A stretch of DNA of 40,687 nucleotides from contig JAPKZJ010000071.1 in the NCBI GenBank assembly GCA_026393855.1, positions 76,567 to 117,253 on the forward strand. Reading direction: 5' to 3'. The notes beneath the pieces were generated by a model, which saw only the letters and a list, made by a program, of their open reading frames with translations, was not told the DNA's origin and searched no databases. Both the position numbers and the translations under genes were made by a program. Source of the stretch: Candidatus Aminicenantes bacterium. GTDB taxonomy: Bacteria; Acidobacteriota; Aminicenantia; Aminicenantales; UBA4085. Shown piece by piece: positions 1 through 6,865 of this stretch; the stretch's first letter is position 1, and each line of letters begins with the position of its first letter.

Positions 1-1672
1 TGTTCTGGTGCCAGTAGTAATAGGACTTGCCGGCCATCAGCCGAAAGGGAAAGGCCTCATCGGCCGGGGCGGGAGCCGCGATCGGTTCGTTGAGCGGCAC
101 GGCCCGCGGCCCGGCGCCCGCGAGCGGAGCGGATTCGACGGGCCAGGTCAAGCCGCCGAGGTTCACCCCCAGGCCGGCGTAGCTCGCGCCGGAGTAGGCG
201 GGAACCAGGCGGGCGATGTCGGCGAAAATGTCCGCGGGGGCCGTGTAGCCCCAAGCCCCGCCCAGGCGCCCCGCCAGATCGGTCAGGATCCGCCAGGCCG
301 GCCGGGCTTCGAAGCGGGGCTCGATCTTGCGGCGGTTCAACTGAATCCGCCGATCGGTGTTGGTGTAAGTGCCGTCGGTCTCGGCATAAGTTGCGGTCGG
401 GAGGACGACATGGGCCAGGTCCATGAAGGGGTTGCTGAAAGCGCCCAGATAGAGGACGAAATCGAGCCGCCGGATCGCCTCGGCCTGCAGGATGATCTCC
501 TCGTCATGATCCATAACCACAAGGGCTTTCAGGGGAGATCCCGAAACGCGGAGGAGATCGCCGACCCGCCCGCCCGCGGAAGCGTTCGCCGCTCCGCCCC
601 AGGCCGAACGGAGGACGGCTTCGGCGGCCGGGTCCGGCAGAGCGCGCCAGCCGGGCAGACGATCAGGTGCCGCACCCATGTCGTTGGCCCCGGCCAGGTT
701 GCTGATGCCGACGATCGGGATGACGCCGCAGCCCGGCCGGCCGATTTTACCGGCGGCCAGGAACAGATCGTAGACGAGGGCCACGGTATCGCGGCCGAGC
801 CCCGTCGTCCCCGTCGAGAAGAAGCCCATGGCCCGTTTGGCCTGGGCCAGGCGGCCCGCCAGGTCTCGGAGTGCATCAACGGACAGGCCGGAGGACTTGG
901 CCGCGCCGGCGAGATCGAATTCCACTAGCGATCGCCGTAGAGCCGCGGCTCCGGGCGTACGGCCCGCGAGAAAGTCCGGATCGGCCAAGCCCTCGTCCAG
1001 GAGGATTTTGAGCAGGGCGGCCAGAACCATCTTCTTGGTCCCCGGCGCCGGCCGCAAATGGGTTCGGCTGAGCCGCGCCAATTGGGTCGTCCGGCTGCCG
1101 ATAGTGACCAGATCGGCTCCGGCCCGGGCGCCGAAATGCAGCTCCGAGGCCACGATCGGATTCTGGCGGGCCAGGTCCGTGCCGACGACGAGCAGAAAAT
1201 CGGCGGACCGCACGTCGGTCAGGAAGCCGAGAGCGCCGGGCTGGTCCGTCCCTTCCCGCAGGACGCCGGCCGTGGAGGAATACCAGCCGTCGGAGAGAAG
1301 ATCGATATGAGGGGTGCCGAGCACGCCCCGCGCCAGCCGGACGAGGGTGAAAACGTCTTCGTTCGAAGCCCGGGGAGAAGCCCACAGACCGACTTCGCCG
1401 GGCCGGAAGCGTCCCAGTTCGGCCGCGGCCCGGTCGAGAGCCGCGTTCCAGGTCACGGGCTCAAGCCCGGCCGCACCGCGCGTCAGGGGCCTCGGGATGC
1501 GCTCCTCGGTCGCCATCAGCTCGTGGATGTGCCAGCCCCGGACGCAGAGGCGTCCGCGGCTGACGGGATGGCCGGGCGAGGGAAAAACGCCGCGAACGGC
1601 GCCGTTCTCCACCTGGAGCAGGTGGCCGCATCCCGTCCCGCAGAAGTTGCAGACGCCCGAATGATAGCTCAT
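1..1672 (-). CDS. Formate-dehydrogenase-like molybdopterin oxidoreductase (partial, 3' end outside window)
   Basis: About 557 residues are readable from ATG at 1672 to the window edge with no stop, so the C-terminal part is missing. An N-terminal [4Fe-4S] motif is seen (Cys8, Cys11, Cys15, Cys43; CNFCGTGC then GRLCVRGW), followed by a Mo/W-bis-MGD domain. Segments SPRASNEDVF, GTDLARQNPIVASELHFGA and ISNLAGANDMG align with FdhA-type formate dehydrogenases. At the position of the metal-ligating Sec/Cys (around residue 130, segment DLLSDGWYSSTAGVL) there is Trp-Tyr, and the Lys of the usual LCxKG is Arg45. Redox catalysis at a Cys/Sec-ligated metal is therefore doubtful; a NuoG-like electron-relay or structural role is an alternative. 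GAGGAG lies 8 nt before the ATG. An unknown helical protein and a response regulator lie upstream on the same strand. The family call is firm; the substrate is unknown. Confidence 0.85.
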   Translation of the reverse strand, partial: MSYHSGVCNFCGTGCGHLLQVENGAVRGVFPSPGHPVSRGRLCVRGWHIHELMATEERIPRPLTRGAAGLEPVTWNAALDRAAAELGRFRPGEVGLWASPRASNEDVFTLVRLARGVLGTPHIDLLSDGWYSSTAGVLREGTDQPGALGFLTDVRSADFLLVVGTDLARQNPIVASELHFGARAGADLVTIGSRTTQLARLSRTHLRPAPGTKKMVLAALLKILLDEGLADPDFLAGRTPGAAALRRSLVEFDLAGAAKSSGLSVDALRDLAGRLAQAKRAMGFFSTGTTGLGRDTVALVYDLFLAAGKIGRPGCGVIPIVGISNLAGANDMGAAPDRLPGWRALPDPAAEAVLRSAWGGAANASAGGRVGDLLRVSGSPLKALVVMDHDEEIILQAEAIRRLDFVLYLGAFSNPFMDLAHVVLPTATYAETDGTYTNTDRRIQLNRRKIEPRFEARPAWRILTDLAGRLGGAWGYTAPADIFADIARLVPAYSGASYAGLGVNLGGLTWPVESAPLAGAGPRAVPLNEPIAAPAPADEAFPFRLMAGKSYYYWHQN

Positions 1673-1896
1673 GCCCACGGCTCCTCGGTCTCCCCGCGCG
1701 GGGAGTGTTTTCCCCCTCCCCTCACTTGTCCGCCGCGTCCGCGCAGACACCCCGGGGCGATCTTCGGTGAAAGTTCTCCGCCCGAAGCGACGCGGGAGCC
1801 GAAAAGGCACGGGAGAGGATGGAAATTAGAATCGAATTTACCACGAACACGGATGGAAGTAAAGACGGCCGTGCGGCCGTCGCCAGCCGATCCGAA
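1673..1896 (-). promoter_or_regulatory. Promoter and structured leader of the molybdopterin oxidoreductase gene
   Basis: On the minus strand TTTACT (1863-1858), a 17-nt spacer and TAAATT (1840-1835) form a sigma70-type promoter, predicting a start near 1828 and a leader of about 155 nt. The leader holds a perfect 16-nt palindrome CTCCCCGCGCGGGGAG (1690-1705) just upstream of the GAGGAG ribosome site. A G-rich run just upstream on the RNA (GGGGAGGGGG) could pair with the same CTCCCC, giving two exclusive folds. No known riboswitch consensus was recognised. Confidence 0.4.
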
Positions 1897-2418
1897 TCAT
1901 CCCCCGCCTCCGAGTGGTCCGGTCCGCCGTAAGTAGGTCTGAACCAAATAAAGACCATTAGTTAAAAGGCTTATGCCGCCGACAAAACGCTCCTTGATCA
2001 TCCCTTTCGGGATGGCCTCGATCTCGGCCCGGATCACATCCAAGGCTTCGCCTACGGCCGCCAGCTCGGCCTGCAGGCGCTCGGCCGCCCCGGCGTCGCC
2101 GGAACCGAGCCGAGCGGCAATCAGCTCGCGGACTCGAGCCGGCTGGGCGAAGACCGCATGGTAGAAATCCCGTCCCACGGGATTCAAAGCGCGCACCGCC
2201 CGCTCGACGGCGCAGATCCGCACGATCGCGTAGCCGATGCGGACGGCCTCCAGGTCGCGCCCGCCGGCGGAATCGGGATGGGCTTCAAAATAGGCCTTGC
2301 CCAGGTCCGTCATGGCGGCCGTATCGAAAGGGAAGTCCCCCTCCAAGCGCCGGACGGCCCGGGCGAAGTCCTCCGGAGCCGGGAAGCGCCGGAAGAGGTC
2401 CGCCGGGGTCGGCGTCAT
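1897..2418 (-). CDS. Hypothetical helical protein, 173 aa
   Basis: Not recognised. The product appears mostly alpha-helical and soluble, has no signal peptide or transmembrane segment, is rich in Ala, Arg and Glu, and ends in a Gly-rich tail (GPLGGGG). It starts with ATG at 2418, 22 nt after the stop of the response-regulator gene on the same strand, so the two are probably co-transcribed. There is no clear Shine-Dalgarno sequence, which fits translational dependence on the upstream gene. The tail is followed by about 220 bp of non-coding DNA before the molybdopterin oxidoreductase gene. Function is unknown. Confidence 0.7.
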   Translation of the reverse strand: MTPTPADLFRRFPAPEDFARAVRRLEGDFPFDTAAMTDLGKAYFEAHPDSAGGRDLEAVRIGYAIVRICAVERAVRALNPVGRDFYHAVFAQPARVRELIAARLGSGDAGAAERLQAELAAVGEALDVIRAEIEAIPKGMIKERFVGGISLLTNGLYLVQTYLRRTGPLGGGG

Positions 2419-2440
2419 CGGAGCCGGGAGAGGCTCGGGC

Positions 2441-2812
2441 TCAGGACTTGCCCAGCCGCCGCATCACGGCCAGCAGCATGTCAAAGTTGACCGGCTTCTG
2501 GAAGACGCCGCTGAAGCCTAGGCTGCCGAAGCCAATATTATCGGTCGTGGCGTCGCCGATCGAGCTGAGCAGAAAGATGGGGACGTCGGGACGATCATGG
2601 CGCATGATGCCGGCCGCCTTGGCCCCGGCGTCGAGGTCTTCCATCATCATGTCGCAGAGGACGATGTCGGGCTTCCAGGCCCGAAAGACCGTGACCCCGT
2701 CCTTGCCGCTCAAGGCGGCCGCGGTCTGGAAGCCTTCCGCGTCGAGGATGGCCTGGACGGATTCGCAGATGGCCGGGTCGTCGTCTATGATGAGGATTTT
2801 CTTGACGGGCAT
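2441..2812 (-). CDS. Single-domain response regulator (CheY-like receiver)
   Basis: The 123-aa product is a lone receiver domain. It has the acidic triad Asp10-Asp11-Asp12 after KKILII, phospho-acceptor Asp54 in VLCDMMM, Ser83 in FLLSS at the switch Thr/Ser position, and Lys106 in FQKPV. No output domain follows, so it would act by protein contact, as CheY or Spo0F do; its kinase is not in the window. ATG at 2812 is preceded by GGAGG (CGGAGGTCATC). A TATAAT box lies upstream at 2848-2843. The next gene is 22 nt downstream and encodes an unknown helical protein that may be its partner (inference). Confidence 0.93.
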   Translation of the reverse strand: MPVKKILIIDDDPAICESVQAILDAEGFQTAAALSGKDGVTVFRAWKPDIVLCDMMMEDLDAGAKAAGIMRHDRPDVPIFLLSSIGDATTDNIGFGSLGFSGVFQKPVNFDMLLAVMRRLGKS

Positions 2813-2842
2813 GATGACCTCCGAGGATGATGAAGCCAGGTT

Positions 2843-2848
2843 ATTATA
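2843..2848 (-). promoter_or_regulatory. -10 box of the response-regulator gene
   Basis: The minus strand reads TATAAT at 2848-2843. The predicted start is near 2836, giving a leader of about 24 nt that contains the GGAGG ribosome site. No good -35 box was found (best candidates are TGGCGA-like), so the call rests on the -10 hexamer in otherwise GC-rich DNA. Confidence 0.45.
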
Positions 2849-2886
2849 ACCCAGGTCCGGCCCTTTCGCCAGAGAGCGCGAGCGGA

Positions 2887-2915
2887 TTGCCGGGCCTGCG
2901 GCTCTATGCTAGGAT
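2887..2915 (+). promoter_or_regulatory. Putative promoter of the SDR / CDP-alcohol transferase pair
   Basis: TTGCCG (2887-2892), a 17-nt spacer and TAGGAT (2910-2915) lie 30 nt before the SDR start codon. GGAGAG (2933-2938) is the ribosome site. Hexamer matches are moderate. Confidence 0.35.
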
Positions 2916-2944
2916 GAGTCCTATCCCAACCCGGAGAGCATCCC

Positions 2945-3781
2945 ATGGCCAAAGACCTCAAAGACAAAATCGTCATCATCACGGGCGCGGCCGGCGGCAT
3001 CGGTTCGGCCACGGCCCGCCTCCTGGCCGGCCAAGGCGCTGTCCTCGTCCTGACCGATATTAAAAAGGATGAGCTCGAGGCTCTCAGCCGGGAGCTCCAG
3101 GCCTCGGGTGCCAAGACCCTTGTCCACGTCCACGATGTCCGCGACCCGGCTTCCTGGCAGACGCTGACCGACCGGGTCGTGGCCGAGCTGGGGGCGATCG
3201 ACATCCTGATCAACAACGCCGGCGTCGTCCATCCCGGCGCGGCCGAGGAGCTGCCCTTCGAAAAGCTTCAGCAGCAGATCCAAGTCAACCTGATGGGGAC
3301 GATCAACGGCTGCCGGGCCGCCCTGCGGGTCATGAAGCCCCAGGGCCGGGGCAAGATCGTCAACGTCGCCTCGCTCGGCGGCATCATCCCGATGTCGGGC
3401 GAGGCGATTTACAGCGCCACCAAGGCCGCCATCCGATACTACACCCTGTCGCTGGCGGCGGAGCTGCACGGTTCGCCGGTGGACATAGCGGTCGTCTGCC
3501 CAGACTCGGTCGAGACGCCCCAATTAGCCTACGAACTGCAGCACGATGACGCCGTGCTGTCGTTCATCGGCACGGCGATGAAGCCGGAGAAGGTCGCCAA
3601 GGGCATCCACAGGGCCATCCGCAAGAAAAAGCCCGAGATCCTCGTCCCCGGCGGATTCGGCTCGATCTACCGCCTGGCCATGGCCTTCCCCCGCCTCTAC
3701 TACATGATCTATCCCTCGCTGAAAAAAATGGGCGGCAAAAACATCCAAAAGAAACGGCAGAAAGCCGCCAAAAAGGACTGA
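2945..3781 (+). CDS. Short-chain dehydrogenase/reductase (SDR)
   Basis: This 278-aa protein has the classical SDR motifs: TGAAGGIG (13-20) for dinucleotide binding, Asp38 at the end of beta-2 (favouring NAD(H), inferred), NNAG (90-93), catalytic Ser143, and YSATK with Tyr156 and Lys160. The C-terminal part after residue 215 has a membrane-associating look (segment around FGSIYRLAMAFPRLYYMIYP) followed by a very Lys-rich tail, seen in SDRs that act on lipid-like substrates at the membrane. The substrate cannot be named. ATG at 2945 has GGAGAG upstream. A CDP-alcohol phosphatidyltransferase gene starts 6 nt after the stop, so the two form an operon and a role in lipid metabolism is plausible. 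Confidence 0.9.
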   Translation: MAKDLKDKIVIITGAAGGIGSATARLLAGQGAVLVLTDIKKDELEALSRELQASGAKTLVHVHDVRDPASWQTLTDRVVAELGAIDILINNAGVVHPGAAEELPFEKLQQQIQVNLMGTINGCRAALRVMKPQGRGKIVNVASLGGIIPMSGEAIYSATKAAIRYYTLSLAAELHGSPVDIAVVCPDSVETPQLAYELQHDDAVLSFIGTAMKPEKVAKGIHRAIRKKKPEILVPGGFGSIYRLAMAFPRLYYMIYPSLKKMGGKNIQKKRQKAAKKD

Positions 3782-3787
3782 AGCCGG

Positions 3788-4417
3788 ATGGCGGATCGCT
3801 CTGGCTTGCGCATCGTCCCCCGCTTCATCGACCGGGGTGCTGTCGGGCTGGTCGACGCGCTGGCCGGGGCCTTCATCAAGCTGGGGTTGACGCCCAATGC
3901 CGTCACCCTGCTGGGCCTGTTCGTTTCCTGGAGTGCTGCCTATTTTCTATGGCAAGCCCGGCCGCTTCCGGCCCTCCTCCTAGGCGCGGCCTGCGGCGGC
4001 CTGGATATGCTGGACGGCAAGATCGCCGTCCGGACCGATCGCCAGACGCGCTTCGGGGCCCTGCTCGATTCCAGCCTGGACCGTTACGCCGAATTCGCGT
4101 TCTATCTGGCCTTGGCCGCCCATTTCCGGGACCGCTGGCCGCTCTGGGCGGCGTTTGCCGCCTTCCTGGGCTCGACCATGGTCAGTTACGTCCGGGCCCG
4201 GGCCGAGGGGCTCGGGTTCAAGTGCACCGCGGGCCTGATGCAGCGGGCCGACCGGTTCCTGGTCCTGGGGCTGGCCTGCCTGGCCGCGACCTTTTTTCCG
4301 GTCTTCGATCCGGCCATGACAACGGCCCTCGTCCTGATCGCGGCCGTCTCCAACGCCACCGCGATCCAGCGCATCCTTCTCATCCGCCGCCTCGACCGCA
4401 AGATTTCCCCGCATTGA
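3788..4417 (+). CDS. CDP-alcohol phosphatidyltransferase family protein
   Basis: The 209-aa integral membrane protein carries the CDP-alcohol transferase signature: Asp73, Asp76-Gly77, Ala80, Gly90, Asp94, Asp98 (segment LDMLDGKIAV, then FGALLDSSLDRY). It would transfer a phosphatidyl or phospho-alcohol group from a CDP-activated donor at the inner membrane. The usual pattern DGxxAR reads DGKIAV-R here, so the Arg is replaced by Val81 with an Arg one residue later. Several hydrophobic helices follow (roughly 101-115, 118-135, 155-175, 178-195). It starts 6 nt after the SDR stop with no strong ribosome site, suggesting coupling. Its TGA abuts the first copy of the 180-bp repeat. The specific product (PG-P, PI-P or other) is not determinable. 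Confidence 0.9.
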   Translation: MADRSGLRIVPRFIDRGAVGLVDALAGAFIKLGLTPNAVTLLGLFVSWSAAYFLWQARPLPALLLGAACGGLDMLDGKIAVRTDRQTRFGALLDSSLDRYAEFAFYLALAAHFRDRWPLWAAFAAFLGSTMVSYVRARAEGLGFKCTAGLMQRADRFLVLGLACLAATFFPVFDPAMTTALVLIAAVSNATAIQRILLIRRLDRKISPH

Positions 4418-4596
4418 TACGTTCGCGGCGCCAAACCCCGATTTTCAAATCGGGGTCATAGCGCCGCTCAGTATTAACCCTTCAAATACCCCTGGGCTTC
4501 AGCCCGCCCTCATCCGCTTCGCGGCTGAGGACTGCAACCCCGTCGTCGAACCGCCGGGGCGGAAGACGAGCCCGGGGGTATCGAGCGGGTTTATTC
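4417..4596 (+). repeat. 180-bp structured dispersed repeat, copy 1
   Basis: This non-coding element matches the reverse complement of 19946-20125 with about 11 differences in 180 positions. It has three predicted stem-loops: (i) outer stem GCGGCGC/GCGCCGC (4425-4431 / 4461-4467) enclosing CCCCGATTT/AAATCGGGG (4436-4444 / 4447-4455); (ii) CCTCA-T-CCGC-TTC-GCGG-C-TGAGG (4508-4530); (iii) CCCCG, TCGTC, CCGC pairing with GCGG, GACGA, CGGGG (4538-4577). It begins at the stop codon of the CDP-alcohol transferase gene, in the same orientation. No ORF or transposase is seen. Confidence 0.85.
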
Positions 4597-4674
4597 GGAA
4601 TCGATTGATCTCGCGTTAATCATTATCAGGCCTCGATCCCAGCACGGCATTTTTCCCTCAAATTAAGCCGAGGG

Positions 4675-6642
4675 TCAATCGAAGACTCCCTTGGCATAAG
4701 GGACCCAGGCCGGGTAGCCGATCGTCAGCGTAGCCAGGATCGTCCGCCAAGAGGGGGGCTTTCCCGAAGTCAGCTTCAGCCGTTCCGCCCGCCGGGCGTG
4801 GGCCCGCAGGGAGAACGGCAGCTCGGCGATGTGGATCGCCTCGATGAGGCCGAAAACGAAGAGCCAAATCGCCGGCGAAAGCCAAATCCCGATCCCGGCT
4901 GCGCCGAGGGCCGCCAGCACCAAGGGCGCGGCCGTGACGGCCAGCCCGGCCGCCGCTTGAGCCCGCCAAAGAAACCGGTCCTTGAGGCGGGCCACAAGCA
5001 CACCGCGCAGCGAGGCGATCGCCGCGTCGTCCTCGAAGTCCCGCAGCTTTTTTTTCTCCCGGCGGTCGACGACCGGCGATTGCGGCCAGGCGATCCAATC
5101 GACGTCTTTTTCCGCTTCCGTCAGCGGCCGGGGCTCCACGATTCCCGCATCCAACTGAAAAGGCACATCCAGCCTCTCGCCTTTGCCGATCAGCCGAGAT
5201 CGAATCCTTCGTATCTTGACGGTGGCCGCCAAGACGGGCAGAAGGTTCTTGTTCCGGACCGAAAGGACGCTGCAGAACGTCCCGGTCATCGAATGAAGGA
5301 TGGCGTGAGGCGAATTGGCCAGGGGCATGCACCCGGCGGCGTAATAATTCACGGCTCCGGCCAGCTCGCCGCCGCAGGACCCGATCAGGGCCTTCTTGCC
5401 GGGCAGGGCCCGGATCGCGGCCTCATCGTAAGCGCGGCCGGATTCGTCGTACCAGTACCGGATCCCGTCCCGGAGCACACCCCGGCCGATGACGACGGCC
5501 CCTTCGGATTTGGAGGTATTGAATCCCTCGGCCGCGATCATGGCCAGCCCGAAACGGGTGGACGCCAGGCATCCGCCCGGACAGGCGGACTGTAGGCGAT
5601 AGGCGATGTCCGGTCCGGGCGCCGCGTCCGCTCCCGGCCGGGTGACGCCGAACAGGAAGCGCAGGCCCGGGAAGCTCTTTTTGACCCGGTCCGAAAACAG
5701 GGAGCGATCGGCCGGCCGGAACGGCACGGGGCGAAGATCCCCCAGGACCCGGGCCTTGGCCGGCTCGCCGAAGCCCAATTCGTCGGCGACGCGCATCAGC
5801 TCGATTTCGGCCGGGTCAAAGCCCATCAACCAGATCGCTGCGCGGTCGGTCTCGACGGCCTGGTCCCCGGCCACGATCAGGCGGCTGTCCACCGGGTCAA
5901 CCGGGGCCGGACATTCGCCCTCGCCGCCGACCACACCGTCGATGACCGTCAGGGCGGGCTTGAAAAGGTAAAGCATTTCGACCAGCTTACGGTCGATCGA
6001 GAAATGATGGTTGCGCTGGCGCAGGTTGTAGGGAATGACTCCCATGGCGTTCTTGAAGCCCAGGGTGACGCCGGTATAGAGATTGGTTTTGAGCTTGGGG
6101 ACAGAGACGTAGACCGCTTCGCCGCGCACAACGGGCGAGAACACGCGGGGGATGAGGATCTCCCGCTGAACCCTGGCCTTGGGGAGGATGTAGCGGTCCA
6201 CGGGCTGCTCCTCCAGGGCCAGGAGTCCGCAGCCCCGCCGGCGGGCCAGGCGATCGATGCCCGCAGCCTTAAATGAGGCCCGGGTCGGAAAACCGCGCCC
6301 GGACGATTCCACGATGGTGATCGAAGCCGCCCGCCCGGCCAACCAGAGCACGACGGCGTCAAGGACGCGGGGATCGGTTGTTTCCGGGTAAAAATCGCGG
6401 ATCATGCCAAGGTGGTTGTAGACGATGACCAGATTGGGCTTGATCAGGACGGGGCGGCCGGCGATCCGGGCCCCGATGCCGCCTTCCGCGTCCAACTTGT
6501 CCAGGGCGGCGAAGACGGCGGCTCGAATGGCCGCCGTTTCCGGCCGAGCTTCCCAGGCGGGCGAGCCGTAATCCTTGGCCAGGGCGACGCACTCCTCCGC
6601 GTATTTTCCCTCGGGCAATCTTTCCACTACGACAACGGACAC
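4675..6642 (-). CDS. DUF362 protein with C-terminal membrane anchor
   Basis: The 655-aa product begins with a DUF362 domain (about 60-290) shown by VLIKPNLV, VYVSVPKLKTN, GVTLGFKNAMGVIPY and VIDGVVGGEGECP. A less familiar middle region (about 340-500) carries Cys354, Cys358, Cys423, Cys438 and Cys457 (SACPGGC, IGSCGG, AAGCMP). The C-terminus has two hydrophobic helices (about 563-582 and 586-607) and a basic loop, so the protein is probably membrane-anchored. DUF362 domains are often fused to a ferredoxin; here a 2[4Fe-4S] ferredoxin is encoded 1 nt upstream instead. It is the last gene of the moaD-AOR-ferredoxin operon, so a role in electron transfer from the AOR to the membrane is inferred. 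Total length well exceeds the basic DUF362 domain, and no biochemical function can be assigned. Confidence 0.85.
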   Translation of the reverse strand: MSVVVVERLPEGKYAEECVALAKDYGSPAWEARPETAAIRAAVFAALDKLDAEGGIGARIAGRPVLIKPNLVIVYNHLGMIRDFYPETTDPRVLDAVVLWLAGRAASITIVESSGRGFPTRASFKAAGIDRLARRRGCGLLALEEQPVDRYILPKARVQREILIPRVFSPVVRGEAVYVSVPKLKTNLYTGVTLGFKNAMGVIPYNLRQRNHHFSIDRKLVEMLYLFKPALTVIDGVVGGEGECPAPVDPVDSRLIVAGDQAVETDRAAIWLMGFDPAEIELMRVADELGFGEPAKARVLGDLRPVPFRPADRSLFSDRVKKSFPGLRFLFGVTRPGADAAPGPDIAYRLQSACPGGCLASTRFGLAMIAAEGFNTSKSEGAVVIGRGVLRDGIRYWYDESGRAYDEAAIRALPGKKALIGSCGGELAGAVNYYAAGCMPLANSPHAILHSMTGTFCSVLSVRNKNLLPVLAATVKIRRIRSRLIGKGERLDVPFQLDAGIVEPRPLTEAEKDVDWIAWPQSPVVDRREKKKLRDFEDDAAIASLRGVLVARLKDRFLWRAQAAAGLAVTAAPLVLAALGAAGIGIWLSPAIWLFVFGLIEAIHIAELPFSLRAHARRAERLKLTSGKPPSWRTILATLTIGYPAWVPYAKGVFD

Positions 6643-6643
6643 G

Positions 6644-6862
6644 TCAGCTCCTTTCGGCCATAGCCACGCAATCGATCGGACAGGCCTTGGCGCAGAGGGT
6701 ACAGCCCGTACACGTCTCCGGCCGGGCCAGCTCGGGAAAGACCTTGCCGTAGCGGTCGCGGCCGCCGGCCGTCAGGTCGAGCGAGCTGAACGGGCAGGCC
6801 GCGACACAGACGCCGCAGGCCATGCACAGAGCGTAATCAATGATGGGGCGCTTTTTATCCAT
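6644..6862 (-). CDS. 2[4Fe-4S] ferredoxin
   Basis: The 72-aa product has two clusters of the form CxxCxxCxxxCP: Cys13, 16, 19, 23 (CMACGVCVAACP) and Cys51, 54, 57, 61 (CTGCTLCAKACP). This is a bacterial-type low-potential ferredoxin with a loop of about 27 residues between motifs. It starts 3 nt after the AOR stop and ends 1 nt before the DUF362 start, so it is almost certainly the electron acceptor of the AOR and is translated with its neighbours. Confidence 0.95.
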   Translation of the reverse strand: MDKKRPIIDYALCMACGVCVAACPFSSLDLTAGGRDRYGKVFPELARPETCTGCTLCAKACPIDCVAMAERS

Positions 6863-6865
6863 GGC

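Noticed and set aside
8-928. 306-codon open frame on the plus strand
   Set aside because: It is antisense to the molybdopterin oxidoreductase gene, whose minus-strand frame gives clear Fe-S and pterin motifs; composition is that of a GC-rich shadow frame.
4418-4674. Insertion sequence or MITE with terminal inverted repeats
   Set aside because: No transposase, no terminal inverted repeats at the element ends and no obvious target duplication were seen, so it is reported only as a structured repeat.
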